From NCBI GenBank assembly GCA_046566145.1, contig JBKHXF010000033.1:1-64000 (forward strand): a stretch of DNA of 64,000 bases, written 5' to 3'. Positions 49,024 through 57,452 of the stretch are shown in pieces. The position numbers were made by a program, and so were the translations under genes. Source of the stretch: JBKHXF01 sp046566145 (GTDB lineage: Bacteria; Actinomycetota; Nitriliruptoria; Nitriliruptorales; Nitriliruptoraceae). The notes under the pieces were generated by a model. That model was not told the origin of the DNA and did no database searches. It worked only from the letters and a program-made list of their open reading frames with translations. Position 1 is the first letter of the stretch. Each line of letters starts with the position of its first letter.

Positions 49024-51197
49024 CGGGCACCCGCTCACCGGCCCGGGCCGTGCTCGCGGCCGCGCTCGTCGCCGTGCTCGCGACCGCCCTCGGACCGCTC
49101 GCGCCGGCGGTCGACGCGCAGGAGCCGGGGGACGTTCCCGCTGCCGGCGCGCGCCTGCTGGTCTCCGACATCGTCGCCGTCGTGGGGCCCGGCGCCCCGA
49201 CACCGCCCGTCGCCGGCGCCGAGCCGCCGACGGACGTCTCGGCGCGGCTGCTGGTCGTCAACGGCACCGACGAGGCCCTGGCCGACCTGCGGGTCGTCGT
49301 CGAGCTGCACGAGCCCGTCACGACGCGCAGCGAGCTGCGTCGCGCCGTCGACGACGGCGTCCACGAGGGGCGACGTCTCGTGCTGCAGGACCTGACGGTG
49401 CGGGAGGACGGCGAGCTGCCGGGCGGCGCCATCGCCCAGCTGGCCGTGACGATCACGGCGGACGAGGGCGGCTGGGCCGAACGGCGCGAGTCCGCGATCC
49501 TGCCGCTCTCGATCTCGCTGGTCCGGGGGACCGAGGTCCTCGACGTCGCCGACACGGCCGTGGTCCACCTCGCGGAGCCGCCCGCCGAGCCGTTGGACAC
49601 CGTCGTGGTCGTCCCGGTCGACGACGCGCCCTGGCGTGGTCCGCAGGACGTCTACGCGCCGGGGGTCGACGCCGCCGCCGACGACGACGCGCGGCTCGAC
49701 CGGATCGTCGCCGGGCTCGAGGCGCACCCGCGGGCGGGCGTCACGATCGCCCCGGCACCGCACCTGCTCGAGGACCTGCGGGACCGGGCGGACGGCTACC
49801 GGGAGGCCACCTCCGACGGGGAGGTCCGTGAGGTGCCCCCGGAGTCGGCGGGGGCGCGCCGCGCGAACGTCCTGCTGCGACGGGTCCGCGACCTCGTGCA
49901 GACGCTGCCGTTGCCCCCGGTCGTCGGCCCGTACGCCGACGCGGACGTCGCCGGGCTGGCCGCGGCGCCGTCGCCGCTGCCGGGCATCGCCGCCACGAGC
50001 CTGTCGGAGGCGCGCCGGCGGCTGACCCGTCTCGTCGACCGGCAGCCACAGGCCGCGTTCCACGCGACGGTGCCGCTCGCCCCGGCGACCCTCGACCTCG
50101 TGCCCGGCGACCACCTGCTGCTGCCGTGGTCCGCGGTGGAGGGGCCCTCGCTCGACGTCAACCCGTCGTCCGACATCCCCGACGCGCTGCGCCAGACCCG
50201 GACGCCGGCCGGCCGCACGCTGACCGCGACGGTCGCCGACCCGTGGGTCACGCTGCTGCTCGACCGTCCCGACGTCACCAACGGTCCGGTGCTGGCCGGC
50301 CACCGGGTCGCCGTGGAGACGGCCGCGCTCTGGATGCGCGCCCCGAACGCCGCCGGTCGCGCGCTGCTCGCCATGCCGTCGCGGGACTGGGCCCCGCCGC
50401 CGCGGTTCGCCGAGACGGCCCTCGACGCGCTCACGGCCGCCCCGTGGCTGCGTCTCACCGACCCGGCCGCGCAGGCCGCGCGCGGCGGCACGCCGGCCGC
50501 GATGACGCTGCGGGACGGCGTCGGCGAGCTCCCGACCGACCTGGTCGGCGAGCTGCGGGCCACCGAGGAGGCGCTCGAGGCGGCGCGGGCCGCGCTGCCG
50601 GAGGGCGCCAACGACATCGGAGGCCGTGCGCCGGACGCGCTCCGCGAGCAGCTGCTGCGCGCGCCGTCGACGTGGCTCCTGCCGCTGCGGGTGGACCGGT
50701 CCCGGGCGCTGCTGCGCGACGCCCGCGCGGCGGTCGACGCCTCGCTCGGGACCGTCGAGGTCCCGGTCTCGGCCACCATCACGCTGACCTCCGACCGGGG
50801 GGCCATCCCGGTGACCCTGCAGCGCACCGAGGGGCCACCGGTCCGAGTGCGGGTGACGGTCGACTCCCAGGGCCGCCTCGCGTGGCCCCAGGGGGAGTCG
50901 CGGGACGTCGTCCTGACCGGGGACGGGGCCCAGACGGTGTCCTTCGAGGCCGTCGCGCTCGGGCGGGGAACCTTCCCGGTGACGGTCCGCGTCTCCGACC
51001 CGTCGGGACGACGGGTGCTCGAGCAGGTCACGCTCAGCGTGCGCTCGACGTCCATCTCCCGCCCGGCACTGATCGGGATGGGGGCGGTGATCCTGCTCCT
51101 CGTGGTCCGCGGGCTGTGGCGGCGGGGCGACGACGGCCCTCGGGGGCGGCGAGGGGACGGCCGGCGACCGGCGCGCCGCCTCGAGGTCGTGCGGTGA
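49020..51197 (+). CDS. DUF6049 family secreted/membrane protein
   Basis: 725 residues from GTG 49020, overlapping the Nudix stop. A signal peptide (PARAVLAAALVAVLATALGPLAPAVDAQ) leads a large extracytoplasmic region with domains such as LLVVNGTDEALADLRVVVEL (Ig-like) and RVRVTVDSQGRLAWPQGES, then one transmembrane helix (ALIGMGAVILLLVVRGLW) and a basic tail. The counterpart is Rv3909. The role is unknown; the conserved position beside murJ suggests cell-envelope assembly. Confidence 0.87.
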   Translation: MTGTRSPARAVLAAALVAVLATALGPLAPAVDAQEPGDVPAAGARLLVSDIVAVVGPGAPTPPVAGAEPPTDVSARLLVVNGTDEALADLRVVVELHEPVTTRSELRRAVDDGVHEGRRLVLQDLTVREDGELPGGAIAQLAVTITADEGGWAERRESAILPLSISLVRGTEVLDVADTAVVHLAEPPAEPLDTVVVVPVDDAPWRGPQDVYAPGVDAAADDDARLDRIVAGLEAHPRAGVTIAPAPHLLEDLRDRADGYREATSDGEVREVPPESAGARRANVLLRRVRDLVQTLPLPPVVGPYADADVAGLAAAPSPLPGIAATSLSEARRRLTRLVDRQPQAAFHATVPLAPATLDLVPGDHLLLPWSAVEGPSLDVNPSSDIPDALRQTRTPAGRTLTATVADPWVTLLLDRPDVTNGPVLAGHRVAVETAALWMRAPNAAGRALLAMPSRDWAPPPRFAETALDALTAAPWLRLTDPAAQAARGGTPAAMTLRDGVGELPTDLVGELRATEEALEAARAALPEGANDIGGRAPDALREQLLRAPSTWLLPLRVDRSRALLRDARAAVDASLGTVEVPVSATITLTSDRGAIPVTLQRTEGPPVRVRVTVDSQGRLAWPQGESRDVVLTGDGAQTVSFEAVALGRGTFPVTVRVSDPSGRRVLEQVTLSVRSTSISRPALIGMGAVILLLVVRGLWRRGDDGPRGRRGDGRRPARRLEVVR

Positions 51198-51316
51198 GCG
51201 GCCGGGCCGGGTTGCGCGGCCCCGCGGCAGGTTCGCGACCCGGCCGCCACGCACCTGCGACACTCCGCCCACACCGGGAGACCGTCGTCCCGGGCGTACG
51301 GAGACGGAGGTCGAAG

Positions 51317-51718
51317 GTGCGGCGAGAGCCTCGAGGGGGCGTGCACCGGGACGAGGCCGGGGGGATCATCACCGGCTGGCTCGGGCAGCTGCTCGTCATC
51401 ATGGCCATCATCGGGTTCGTCGGCTTCGAGGTCGTCACCGTCGGCGTCACCGCCGTCTCGCTGCAGGACCAGGCCCGCGAGGTCGCCCAGGTCGCGGCGA
51501 GGGCGTACGTTCCTCGGCAGGACCTGCAGGCCGCCCGCGACGCGGCCGAGGCGGTCGGTGGGGCGCTCGGGGTGACCGTCCTCGACGTGACCGTCGAGGG
51601 CGATGACCTGACGGTCCGGGTCACCAGGGTCGCCGACACCCTCGTCATCCACCGCATCGGCTTCCTCGACGGGGTGACGAGAGCCACCGCGTCAGGGCGG
51701 GTCAACTGGCGCCTGTAG
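51317..51718 (+). CDS. TadE/pseudopilin-like membrane protein at the murJ position
   Basis: 133 residues from GTG 51317. A short basic leader (DEAGG) is followed by one hydrophobic helix (IITGWLGQLLVIMAIIGFVGFEVVTVGVTAV) and an extracytoplasmic part (DQAREVAQVAARAY..., LDVTVEGDDLTVRVTR), the layout of TadE/TadG-like pseudopilins. murJ is expected here in the conserved order but is absent. Function inferred only from topology. Confidence 0.6.
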   Translation: MRREPRGGVHRDEAGGIITGWLGQLLVIMAIIGFVGFEVVTVGVTAVSLQDQAREVAQVAARAYVPRQDLQAARDAAEAVGGALGVTVLDVTVEGDDLTVRVTRVADTLVIHRIGFLDGVTRATASGRVNWRL

Positions 51719-51823
51719 GGTCTCACGCCGACCTCGCCGCCACCGGCAGCGCGCAGCCCCACACCCCGACGCACCGCAGCACGGCAGCACCTCCACCGAC
51801 CGGCCCACCAGACCCGGACCCAG

Positions 51824-53476
51824 ATGCACGACGAGCCCGGCACCCGCGACGAGCCGCGGACACCCCGTCCCGACGCCTTCGGGGACGCCCCCACCCAGAT
51901 GGGGGTCGACGCCCCTGCCCCGGATCGCCGCCGACCCGGGCAGCCGGCGTTCCCCGGGGGACTGCAGCGGCTCGCCGACCGCTACGAGCTCGAGGAGCCG
52001 ATCGCGTCCGGGGGTGCCGCGGTCGTCTGGCGCGCGTTCGACGAGGTCCTGTCCCGCTCGGTCGCGATCAAGCTGCTGCACCCCCACCTCGCGGGCGACC
52101 CCACGACGGTGGAGCGGTTCCGGCTCGAGTCGATCAACGCCGCCCGACTGACCCATCCCAACGTCGTGCAGATCTACGACACCGGCCAGGAGGGCGACCT
52201 CGTCTTCCTGGTGATGGAGTACGTGGACGGCCCGTCGCTGCGCGACATCCTCGCCGATCGCGGGGCGCTCGAGCCGAGCGTCGTCGCCGCGCTCGGCGAG
52301 CAGGTCGCCTCGGCGCTCGGTGAGGCGCACGCGCAGGGCGTCGTGCACCGCGACGTGAAGCCGGCCAACATCCTGATGACCTCCGACGGCGTGGCGAAGG
52401 TGACCGACTTCGGCATCGCCAAGGCGCTGTCGGGCAACCAGGCCACCCTGACCGGCCCCGGCACGGTCGTCGGGACCGCGGCGTACGTCGCCCCCGAGCA
52501 GCTCAGCGGGGGTCCGGTGGACGCCCGCGCCGACGTGTACGCCCTCGGCGTGGTGCTGCACGAGTGCCTCACCGGCAAGCCGGCGTTCCAGGGCGACACC
52601 CCGACCGCCACCGCGGCCGCCCGCCTCACCCACGACCTGCTGCCGCCGCGGCAGCTGCGTGCCGACGTGCCCCGGCAGCTCGACGACGTCGTCGTCCGCG
52701 CGACCCGCCGGCCCGTCACCGACCGCTACGCCGACGGGACCACCCTCGCGCTCGCGCTCCAGCCGCTCGTCCGCGCCAAGCCGTCGGACGTCACCCGGCT
52801 GCTGATGTCCCCCGACGGCGCCGGCGGCTCCGGCGACCTCCCCATCACCGAGACCACCTACGACGCGACCGGCCGGCGTCCCCTCATGACGACGCAGACC
52901 CGCCGCACGGTGCTCGCGTTCCTCGCGGGACTCGGCATCGCCTTCGCGGGCTTCGGCGTGTGGCAGGCCGTCGGGGCCGACGACCCGGCACCTCGGACCG
53001 GCCAGGCCCCCGGCGCCGGCGGCACGCCGGTCGCGATCGTGGCCGCCGGCGACTTCGACCCGTACGGCGGCGACCGGGAGAACCCCGAGGACGTCCCCAA
53101 CGTCACCGACGGCGACCCCTCCACCCGGTGGCGCACGCAGGTCTACAACGAGGGCCTCGACGCCATCGGCAAGCCCGGGGTGGGGCTGTGGTTCGACCTC
53201 GGCGCGGCCGCGAGCATCGAGGCCGTCGAGCTGGCCCTCGGCGAGCGGCCCGTCCGCGTGGAGCTGCGCTACCGCAACGACCCTCCCGACTTCGCGACCG
53301 AGACCGAGGAGGCCTGGACCGCGGTCGGGTCGGCCCAGCTGCTCAGCGGCACGTCCCGCCAGCCCGTGACCACCACCGCCCGGTACTGGCTGGTGTGGAT
53401 CACCGAGCTGGCCGAGGTCGACGACGGCGGGTTCGCCGCCGAGGTCGCCGGTGTCCGCTTCCTGGGGCCCCGGTGA
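51824..53476 (+). CDS. Transmembrane Ser/Thr protein kinase with discoidin-like external domain
   Basis: 550 residues from ATG 51824. The kinase domain (about 54-320) has K83 in VAIKLL, HRDVKPAN with D177, DFG (195-197) and VAPEQ; all catalytic residues are present. One membrane helix near 365-385 (TVLAFLAGLGIAFAGFGVWQAVG) precedes an external domain with VPNVTDGDPSTRW and VGLWFDLGAAASIEAVEL, a discoidin-like carbohydrate- or ligand-binding fold. In mycobacteria the corresponding part is a pseudokinase fused to MurJ (Rv3910); here it is separate and apparently active. The next gene overlaps by 4 bp. Confidence 0.92.
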   Translation: MHDEPGTRDEPRTPRPDAFGDAPTQMGVDAPAPDRRRPGQPAFPGGLQRLADRYELEEPIASGGAAVVWRAFDEVLSRSVAIKLLHPHLAGDPTTVERFRLESINAARLTHPNVVQIYDTGQEGDLVFLVMEYVDGPSLRDILADRGALEPSVVAALGEQVASALGEAHAQGVVHRDVKPANILMTSDGVAKVTDFGIAKALSGNQATLTGPGTVVGTAAYVAPEQLSGGPVDARADVYALGVVLHECLTGKPAFQGDTPTATAAARLTHDLLPPRQLRADVPRQLDDVVVRATRRPVTDRYADGTTLALALQPLVRAKPSDVTRLLMSPDGAGGSGDLPITETTYDATGRRPLMTTQTRRTVLAFLAGLGIAFAGFGVWQAVGADDPAPRTGQAPGAGGTPVAIVAAGDFDPYGGDRENPEDVPNVTDGDPSTRWRTQVYNEGLDAIGKPGVGLWFDLGAAASIEAVELALGERPVRVELRYRNDPPDFATETEEAWTAVGSAQLLSGTSRQPVTTTARYWLVWITELAEVDDGGFAAEVAGVRFLGPR

Positions 53477-54186
53477 CCGGCGCGGCGGGCGGCGACGTGG
53501 CCGAGGGCCGACGCGACGACCCGGAGCTCGCCCTGCTGCGCGCCTACGTCGACGCGACCGACCGGACCGAGCGCGACGCCGCCTTCCACGTCCTGGTCGA
53601 CACCTTCGAGCGCCGGGTCTACGCGATCTGCTGGCGGTTCTTCGGCGACCACGCCGACGCGGAGGACGCCACGCAGGACACCTTCCTGCGGCTGGCCCGC
53701 AAGGCCCACACGTTCCGCTCGGACGCGAAGGTGTCCACCTGGGTGTTCCAGGTCGCCACCAACGCCTGCCGCGACCTCGCACGCAAGCGCGCCCGCCGCC
53801 CCCAGACCCCCGTGGGTGACGTCGCGGGGGTGCTCGACCGGGCCGACGACGCGCCGGCGGTCGACGACCTCGCGGTCACGGCGGCCCTCGGCGACGCGGT
53901 GCGCGACGCCCTCGACCAGCTCGACGAGCTGTCGCGCACGCTGGTCGTCCTCTGCGCCATCGAGGGACTGCCCTACCCCGAGGTCGCCGCCACCCTCGAC
54001 CTGCCCGTCGGCACGGTCAAGAGCCGCGTGCACCGCGCCCGCGCGAAGCTCGCGGAGCTCCTCGCACCGGCCCTCGCCGACGAGCCGCCCGCGCCCCGGG
54101 CCACTCGCGCCGACGACGTGCCGACCGCCGGCGCGGGCCGCACCGAACGCCCGCGCGGACCACCGTCCGGCACCACGCCCGTCTAG
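53473..54186 (+). CDS. sigM: ECF sigma factor, SigM type
   Basis: 237 residues from GTG 53473, overlapping the kinase stop. Sigma region 2 (FHVLVDTFERRVYAICWRFFGDHADAEDATQDTFLRL, FRSDAKVSTWVFQVATNACRD) and region 4 (LDELSRTLVVLCAIEGLPYPEVAATLDLPVGTVKSRVHRARAKL) are complete. A Pro/Arg-rich tail of about 40 residues is extra. Position between kinase and anti-sigma gene equals Rv3911. It directs RNA polymerase to stress-type promoters. Confidence 0.94.
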   Translation: MTGAAGGDVAEGRRDDPELALLRAYVDATDRTERDAAFHVLVDTFERRVYAICWRFFGDHADAEDATQDTFLRLARKAHTFRSDAKVSTWVFQVATNACRDLARKRARRPQTPVGDVAGVLDRADDAPAVDDLAVTAALGDAVRDALDQLDELSRTLVVLCAIEGLPYPEVAATLDLPVGTVKSRVHRARAKLAELLAPALADEPPAPRATRADDVPTAGAGRTERPRGPPSGTTPV

Positions 54187-54277
54187 GACGCGCTGCAACC
54201 GTCGTCACGGACCCGGCGTCCCACCACCAGCCCCCTCCCGTCGCCATCCGGCGACCCCTGAGCACGAGGACCCCACG

Positions 54278-55288
54278 TTGGAGACCGGCGAGCGTCTCGC
54301 GGCCTACCTGGCCGGTGAGCTGCCCGCGGACGAGCACGCCGCCGTCGAGGCGGCCCTCGCCGCGGACGCCGGCCTGCGCGCCCACCTCGCCCGGATCCGG
54401 CGCATCGACACCGGCCTCGCCGACCTCGCGACCCGCGACGTCGCCCCCGCGCCCGACTTCTCCGCCCGGCTGCGTGCCGCGGTCGACGCGGAGCTCGCCA
54501 CCCTCCCGCTCGGCGGCGTGGACGACGACGCCCCGGTCGCGGCCGCCGCGTCGACCCGGGCCGACGCGCCCACCGACGAGCTCGCCGCCCGTCGGGCGTC
54601 CCGCGGGTACCCGCGCTGGCTGCTGCCGGCCGCCGGCGTGGCGGCCGCCGCGGCGGTGCTCGGCGTCGTCGGGGTGGGGGTCATGACGTCGTTCACCTCG
54701 GGCGACGACTCGGGCGAGGAGTCGGCCGCCGGGCTCTCCGAGGAGAGCGACGCCGCGATGGACGCCGAGATGGCGCAGGCCCCGGCCTCGGCGCTCACCG
54801 GCCCGGTCGTGGTCGCCGAGGGCGCCAGCTACGACGCCGACGGGCTCACGGCCCTGCTCGACGACCAGCGCATCGCGGAGCTCCGCGACCTCGGACTCGA
54901 CGACGCCGGCGCCAGCGAGCTCGCCGGTCGTTACGCCGCCGCCCTCCAGCTCGCGCCCGCCCGGACGTCGGCGCTGACGACCGAGTCCGCGCAGGCGGAC
55001 GACGGCGCCGACGCGGCGGCCACGTTCGGGGCGGCACCGCTGCAGTACGCCGGGGAGCCCCCCGACGCGACGACGGCCGAGGCGATCTCCCGCTGCCTGC
55101 CGCCGCTGCTCCAGGCCTCCAGCGGCACGGTCGTGCCGGCCTACGTCGAGGTCGCCGCCTTCGAGGGCGAGGAGGCGCTGGTCTACGGCCTGCTCAGCCG
55201 CGATCCCGACACGGGCACGTTCTCACGCGTCGAGGTGTGGGTGGTCGCCCCGGCCGACTGCCAGGTCCTGCGCTTCATCCAGGGCTGA
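54278..55288 (+). CDS. SigM-linked anti-sigma factor lacking the zinc motif
   Basis: 336 residues from TTG 54278, chosen for GAGGA 8 nt upstream and because the protein then opens with LETGERLAAYLAGELPADEHAAVEAAL, an anti-sigma domain. The HxxxCxxC zinc motif is missing: the positions read ADEHAAVEAALAADAGLRAHL. One membrane helix lies near 110-135 (WLLPAAGVAAAAAVLGVVGVGV). The external part is acidic with two Cys (SRCLPP, DCQVL). Counterpart of Rv3912. Confidence 0.85.
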   Translation: METGERLAAYLAGELPADEHAAVEAALAADAGLRAHLARIRRIDTGLADLATRDVAPAPDFSARLRAAVDAELATLPLGGVDDDAPVAAAASTRADAPTDELAARRASRGYPRWLLPAAGVAAAAAVLGVVGVGVMTSFTSGDDSGEESAAGLSEESDAAMDAEMAQAPASALTGPVVVAEGASYDADGLTALLDDQRIAELRDLGLDDAGASELAGRYAAALQLAPARTSALTTESAQADDGADAAATFGAAPLQYAGEPPDATTAEAISRCLPPLLQASSGTVVPAYVEVAAFEGEEALVYGLLSRDPDTGTFSRVEVWVVAPADCQVLRFIQG

Positions 55289-55311
55289 GCCGACCGGGCG
55301 CGGTCGCCGGG

Positions 55312-55677
55312 TCAGCGGTCGCGGCCCTTCGCCTTGCCGCGCGGTCCGTCCCCGCCCCGACCCGCGCCCTTCTCCCCCTTCTCGCCCTTCCCGCCCTTCG
55401 CGTCCGACGCCCGCTCCCCGGTCCCCGGTGCGTCGGACGTCTCCGCCTCCGCAGCCGGCTCCACCGGGGTCGGCTCGTCCGACGCGGGCACGTCGGCGAC
55501 GACGCCCTCGAGGTCGACCTCGGCGAGTCGGTCCTCGGCGTCGAGCCGGAGGTCGTCGCCGGCGGACGCCGTTCCCCCGCCCGCGACGAGGGCGAGGATC
55601 AGGAGGGCCACGAGCGCACCGAGCACCGCGGCGACGGCGGGCTGCCGGTGCTCTCGGGGGAGGGACGGGACGCGCAC
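55312..55677 (-). CDS. Small membrane protein with Lys/Gly-rich tail
   Basis: 121 residues from GTG 55677 (GGAG upstream). One membrane helix (AVAAVLGALVALLILALVAGG), an acidic middle, and a low-complexity tail (GGKGEKGEKGAGRGG). Not recognised; convergent with the anti-sigma gene. Confidence 0.55.
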   Translation of the reverse strand: MRVPSLPREHRQPAVAAVLGALVALLILALVAGGGTASAGDDLRLDAEDRLAEVDLEGVVADVPASDEPTPVEPAAEAETSDAPGTGERASDAKGGKGEKGEKGAGRGGDGPRGKAKGRDR

Positions 55678-55819
55678 GTGGGAGGCTCCAGAACGGGGGC
55701 CGGAGGCGGGCTCCTCGAGGTGTACCTGCCGTCGTGACGCGCCCACCCGCCGTGACCGGGATCCGCCCCGGCCATCGGGAGGGGGCCGGGAGCGGCGGTG
55801 GTGGCCGCCCGGACGGGGC

Positions 55820-56332
55820 TCAGCGGAAGCGCAGGTGGGCCCCGTAGACGCCGACCGCGACGGCGAGCAGCGCGAAGGGGTTGCGGAACACCGCGAGCGA
55901 CCCGGCCGCGAGGACCATCCCGAGGAAGACCGTCAGCCCGGCGAACCCGTAGGCGAGACGGCGGAACGGTTCGGCGGCGTTGTTCTCCGACCCCCAGCGC
56001 ACCGCGATCGCGACGGCGTACCCGGCCACCCCGGAGGCGATGAGGGTCAGGAACCCGGCCCGGTACACGGCGGTGAGCAGGAACGCACCGACGAGCGCGG
56101 CCCCGAGGCCGGCACCGATCGCCTTCGTGTACTGCTCGGGCTTGCCGAGCGCGCGGGCGGAGCGGTCCTGCTTCCCACACGACGGGCACTTCTGCCCGAC
56201 GGGCGCGTCGACGGCGCAGCGCGGGCAGATCGGCGTGCCGCACTGGGTGCAGGCGAGGCGCGTCTCGACCTTCGGGTGCCGCGCGCAGGTGGTCGCGCCG
56301 GGCGGGGTGGGGGCGGTGGTGGGCTCGTCCAT
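55820..56332 (-). CDS. B-box-type zinc finger membrane protein
   Basis: 170 residues from ATG 56332. CARHPKVETRLACTQCGTPICPRCAVDAPVGQKCPSC is a B-box-like double zinc site, as found before rhomboid-type proteins; about four hydrophobic segments follow. No rhomboid catalytic motif is seen. Leaderless promoter at 56341-56346; divergent from trxB. Confidence 0.75.
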   Translation of the reverse strand: MDEPTTAPTPPGATTCARHPKVETRLACTQCGTPICPRCAVDAPVGQKCPSCGKQDRSARALGKPEQYTKAIGAGLGAALVGAFLLTAVYRAGFLTLIASGVAGYAVAIAVRWGSENNAAEPFRRLAYGFAGLTVFLGMVLAAGSLAVFRNPFALLAVAVGVYGAHLRFR

Positions 56333-56340
56333 GGTCGCGG

Positions 56341-56383
56341 AGGGTACGCGCCGGAATGGTCGCGCCGGGCCCAGCGTTAGGCT
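56341..56383. promoter_or_regulatory. Back-to-back -10 boxes for the B-box gene and trxB
   Basis: Reverse-strand TACCCT at 56341-56346 is 8 nt before the B-box protein ATG (leaderless). Forward TAGGCT at 56378-56383 would give trxB a leader of about 40 nt. Confidence 0.5.
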
Positions 56384-56428
56384 GCGCCGAACCCTCCACG
56401 TCCGCTCCCGCACCGAGGCCCACCCACC

Positions 56429-57418
56429 GTGTCCGACACCACCACGAACCCGACCGAGACCTCGTCCCCGACCGCCGCGCAGGTCAACGACGTCGTCATC
56501 ATCGGCTCCGGCCCGGCCGGGCTCACCGCGGCCGTCTACGCCGCACGCGCCAACCTCGAGCCCCTGGTGGTCGAGGGCGTGGTCGAGGGCGGCCCGACCG
56601 GCGGGCAGCTCACCCTGACCACCGAGGTCGAGAACTTCCCGGGCTTCCCCGAGGGGATCATGGGCCCCGAGCTCATCCTGGCGATGCGCGGCCAGGCCGA
56701 GCGGTTCGGCACCCGGTTCGTCACCGAGGACGTCACCGAGGCCGACCTGTCGGCCCGGCCGATCCGCCTCTCGACCGCGTCCGGCACCGAGATCCTCACC
56801 AGCGCGCTGATCATCGCGACCGGGGCGAAGCCGAAGCGGCTCGACATCCCGGGCGAGGACACGTTCTGGGGCGGCGGCGTGTCGGCCTGCGCGACCTGCG
56901 ACGGGTTCTTCTTCCGCGACAGGCACGTCGTGGTCGTCGGCGGTGGCGACTCCGCGATGGAGGAGGCCACCTTCCTGACGAAGTTCGCCTCGAAGGTGAC
57001 GGTCATCCACCGTCGAGACGAGCTGCGCGCCTCCAAGATCATGCAGGAGCGCGCGTTCAAGAACGAGAAGATCGAGTTCGCGTGGAACAGCGCACCGGTC
57101 GAGATCCTCGGTGCCGACGGCATCGTCACCGGCATCGTGCTGGAGGACACCGTCACCGGTGAGCGCTCCACGCTGGCGTGCGACGGCGTGTTCCTCGCCA
57201 TCGGCCACATCCCCAACACGTGGCTGTTCGAGGGCCAGCTCGACACCGACGAGACCGGCTACCTGCTCGTCGACGAGCCGACGACCCGCACCAACGTCGA
57301 GGGCGTGTTCGCCTGCGGCGACGTCATGGACCACACCTACCGGCAGGCCATCACCGCGGCCGGCACCGGCTGCCGCGCCGCCATCGACGCCGAGCGCTGG
57401 CTGACCGAGCAGGGCTGA
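56429..57418 (+). CDS. trxB: Thioredoxin reductase
   Basis: 329 residues from GTG 56429. The FAD-binding GSGPAGLTAAVYAAR, redox-active CATC in SACATCDGFFF, NADPH-binding GGGDSAMEEATFL, and C-terminal GVFACGDV are all intact. It reduces thioredoxin with NADPH. Usually next to trxA; here a histidine kinase gene lies between. Confidence 0.97.
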   Translation: MSDTTTNPTETSSPTAAQVNDVVIIGSGPAGLTAAVYAARANLEPLVVEGVVEGGPTGGQLTLTTEVENFPGFPEGIMGPELILAMRGQAERFGTRFVTEDVTEADLSARPIRLSTASGTEILTSALIIATGAKPKRLDIPGEDTFWGGGVSACATCDGFFFRDRHVVVVGGGDSAMEEATFLTKFASKVTVIHRRDELRASKIMQERAFKNEKIEFAWNSAPVEILGADGIVTGIVLEDTVTGERSTLACDGVFLAIGHIPNTWLFEGQLDTDETGYLLVDEPTTRTNVEGVFACGDVMDHTYRQAITAAGTGCRAAIDAERWLTEQG

Positions 57419-57452
57419 CCCCGCGCCCCGCGCTCATCCGGTTCTCACGTCC

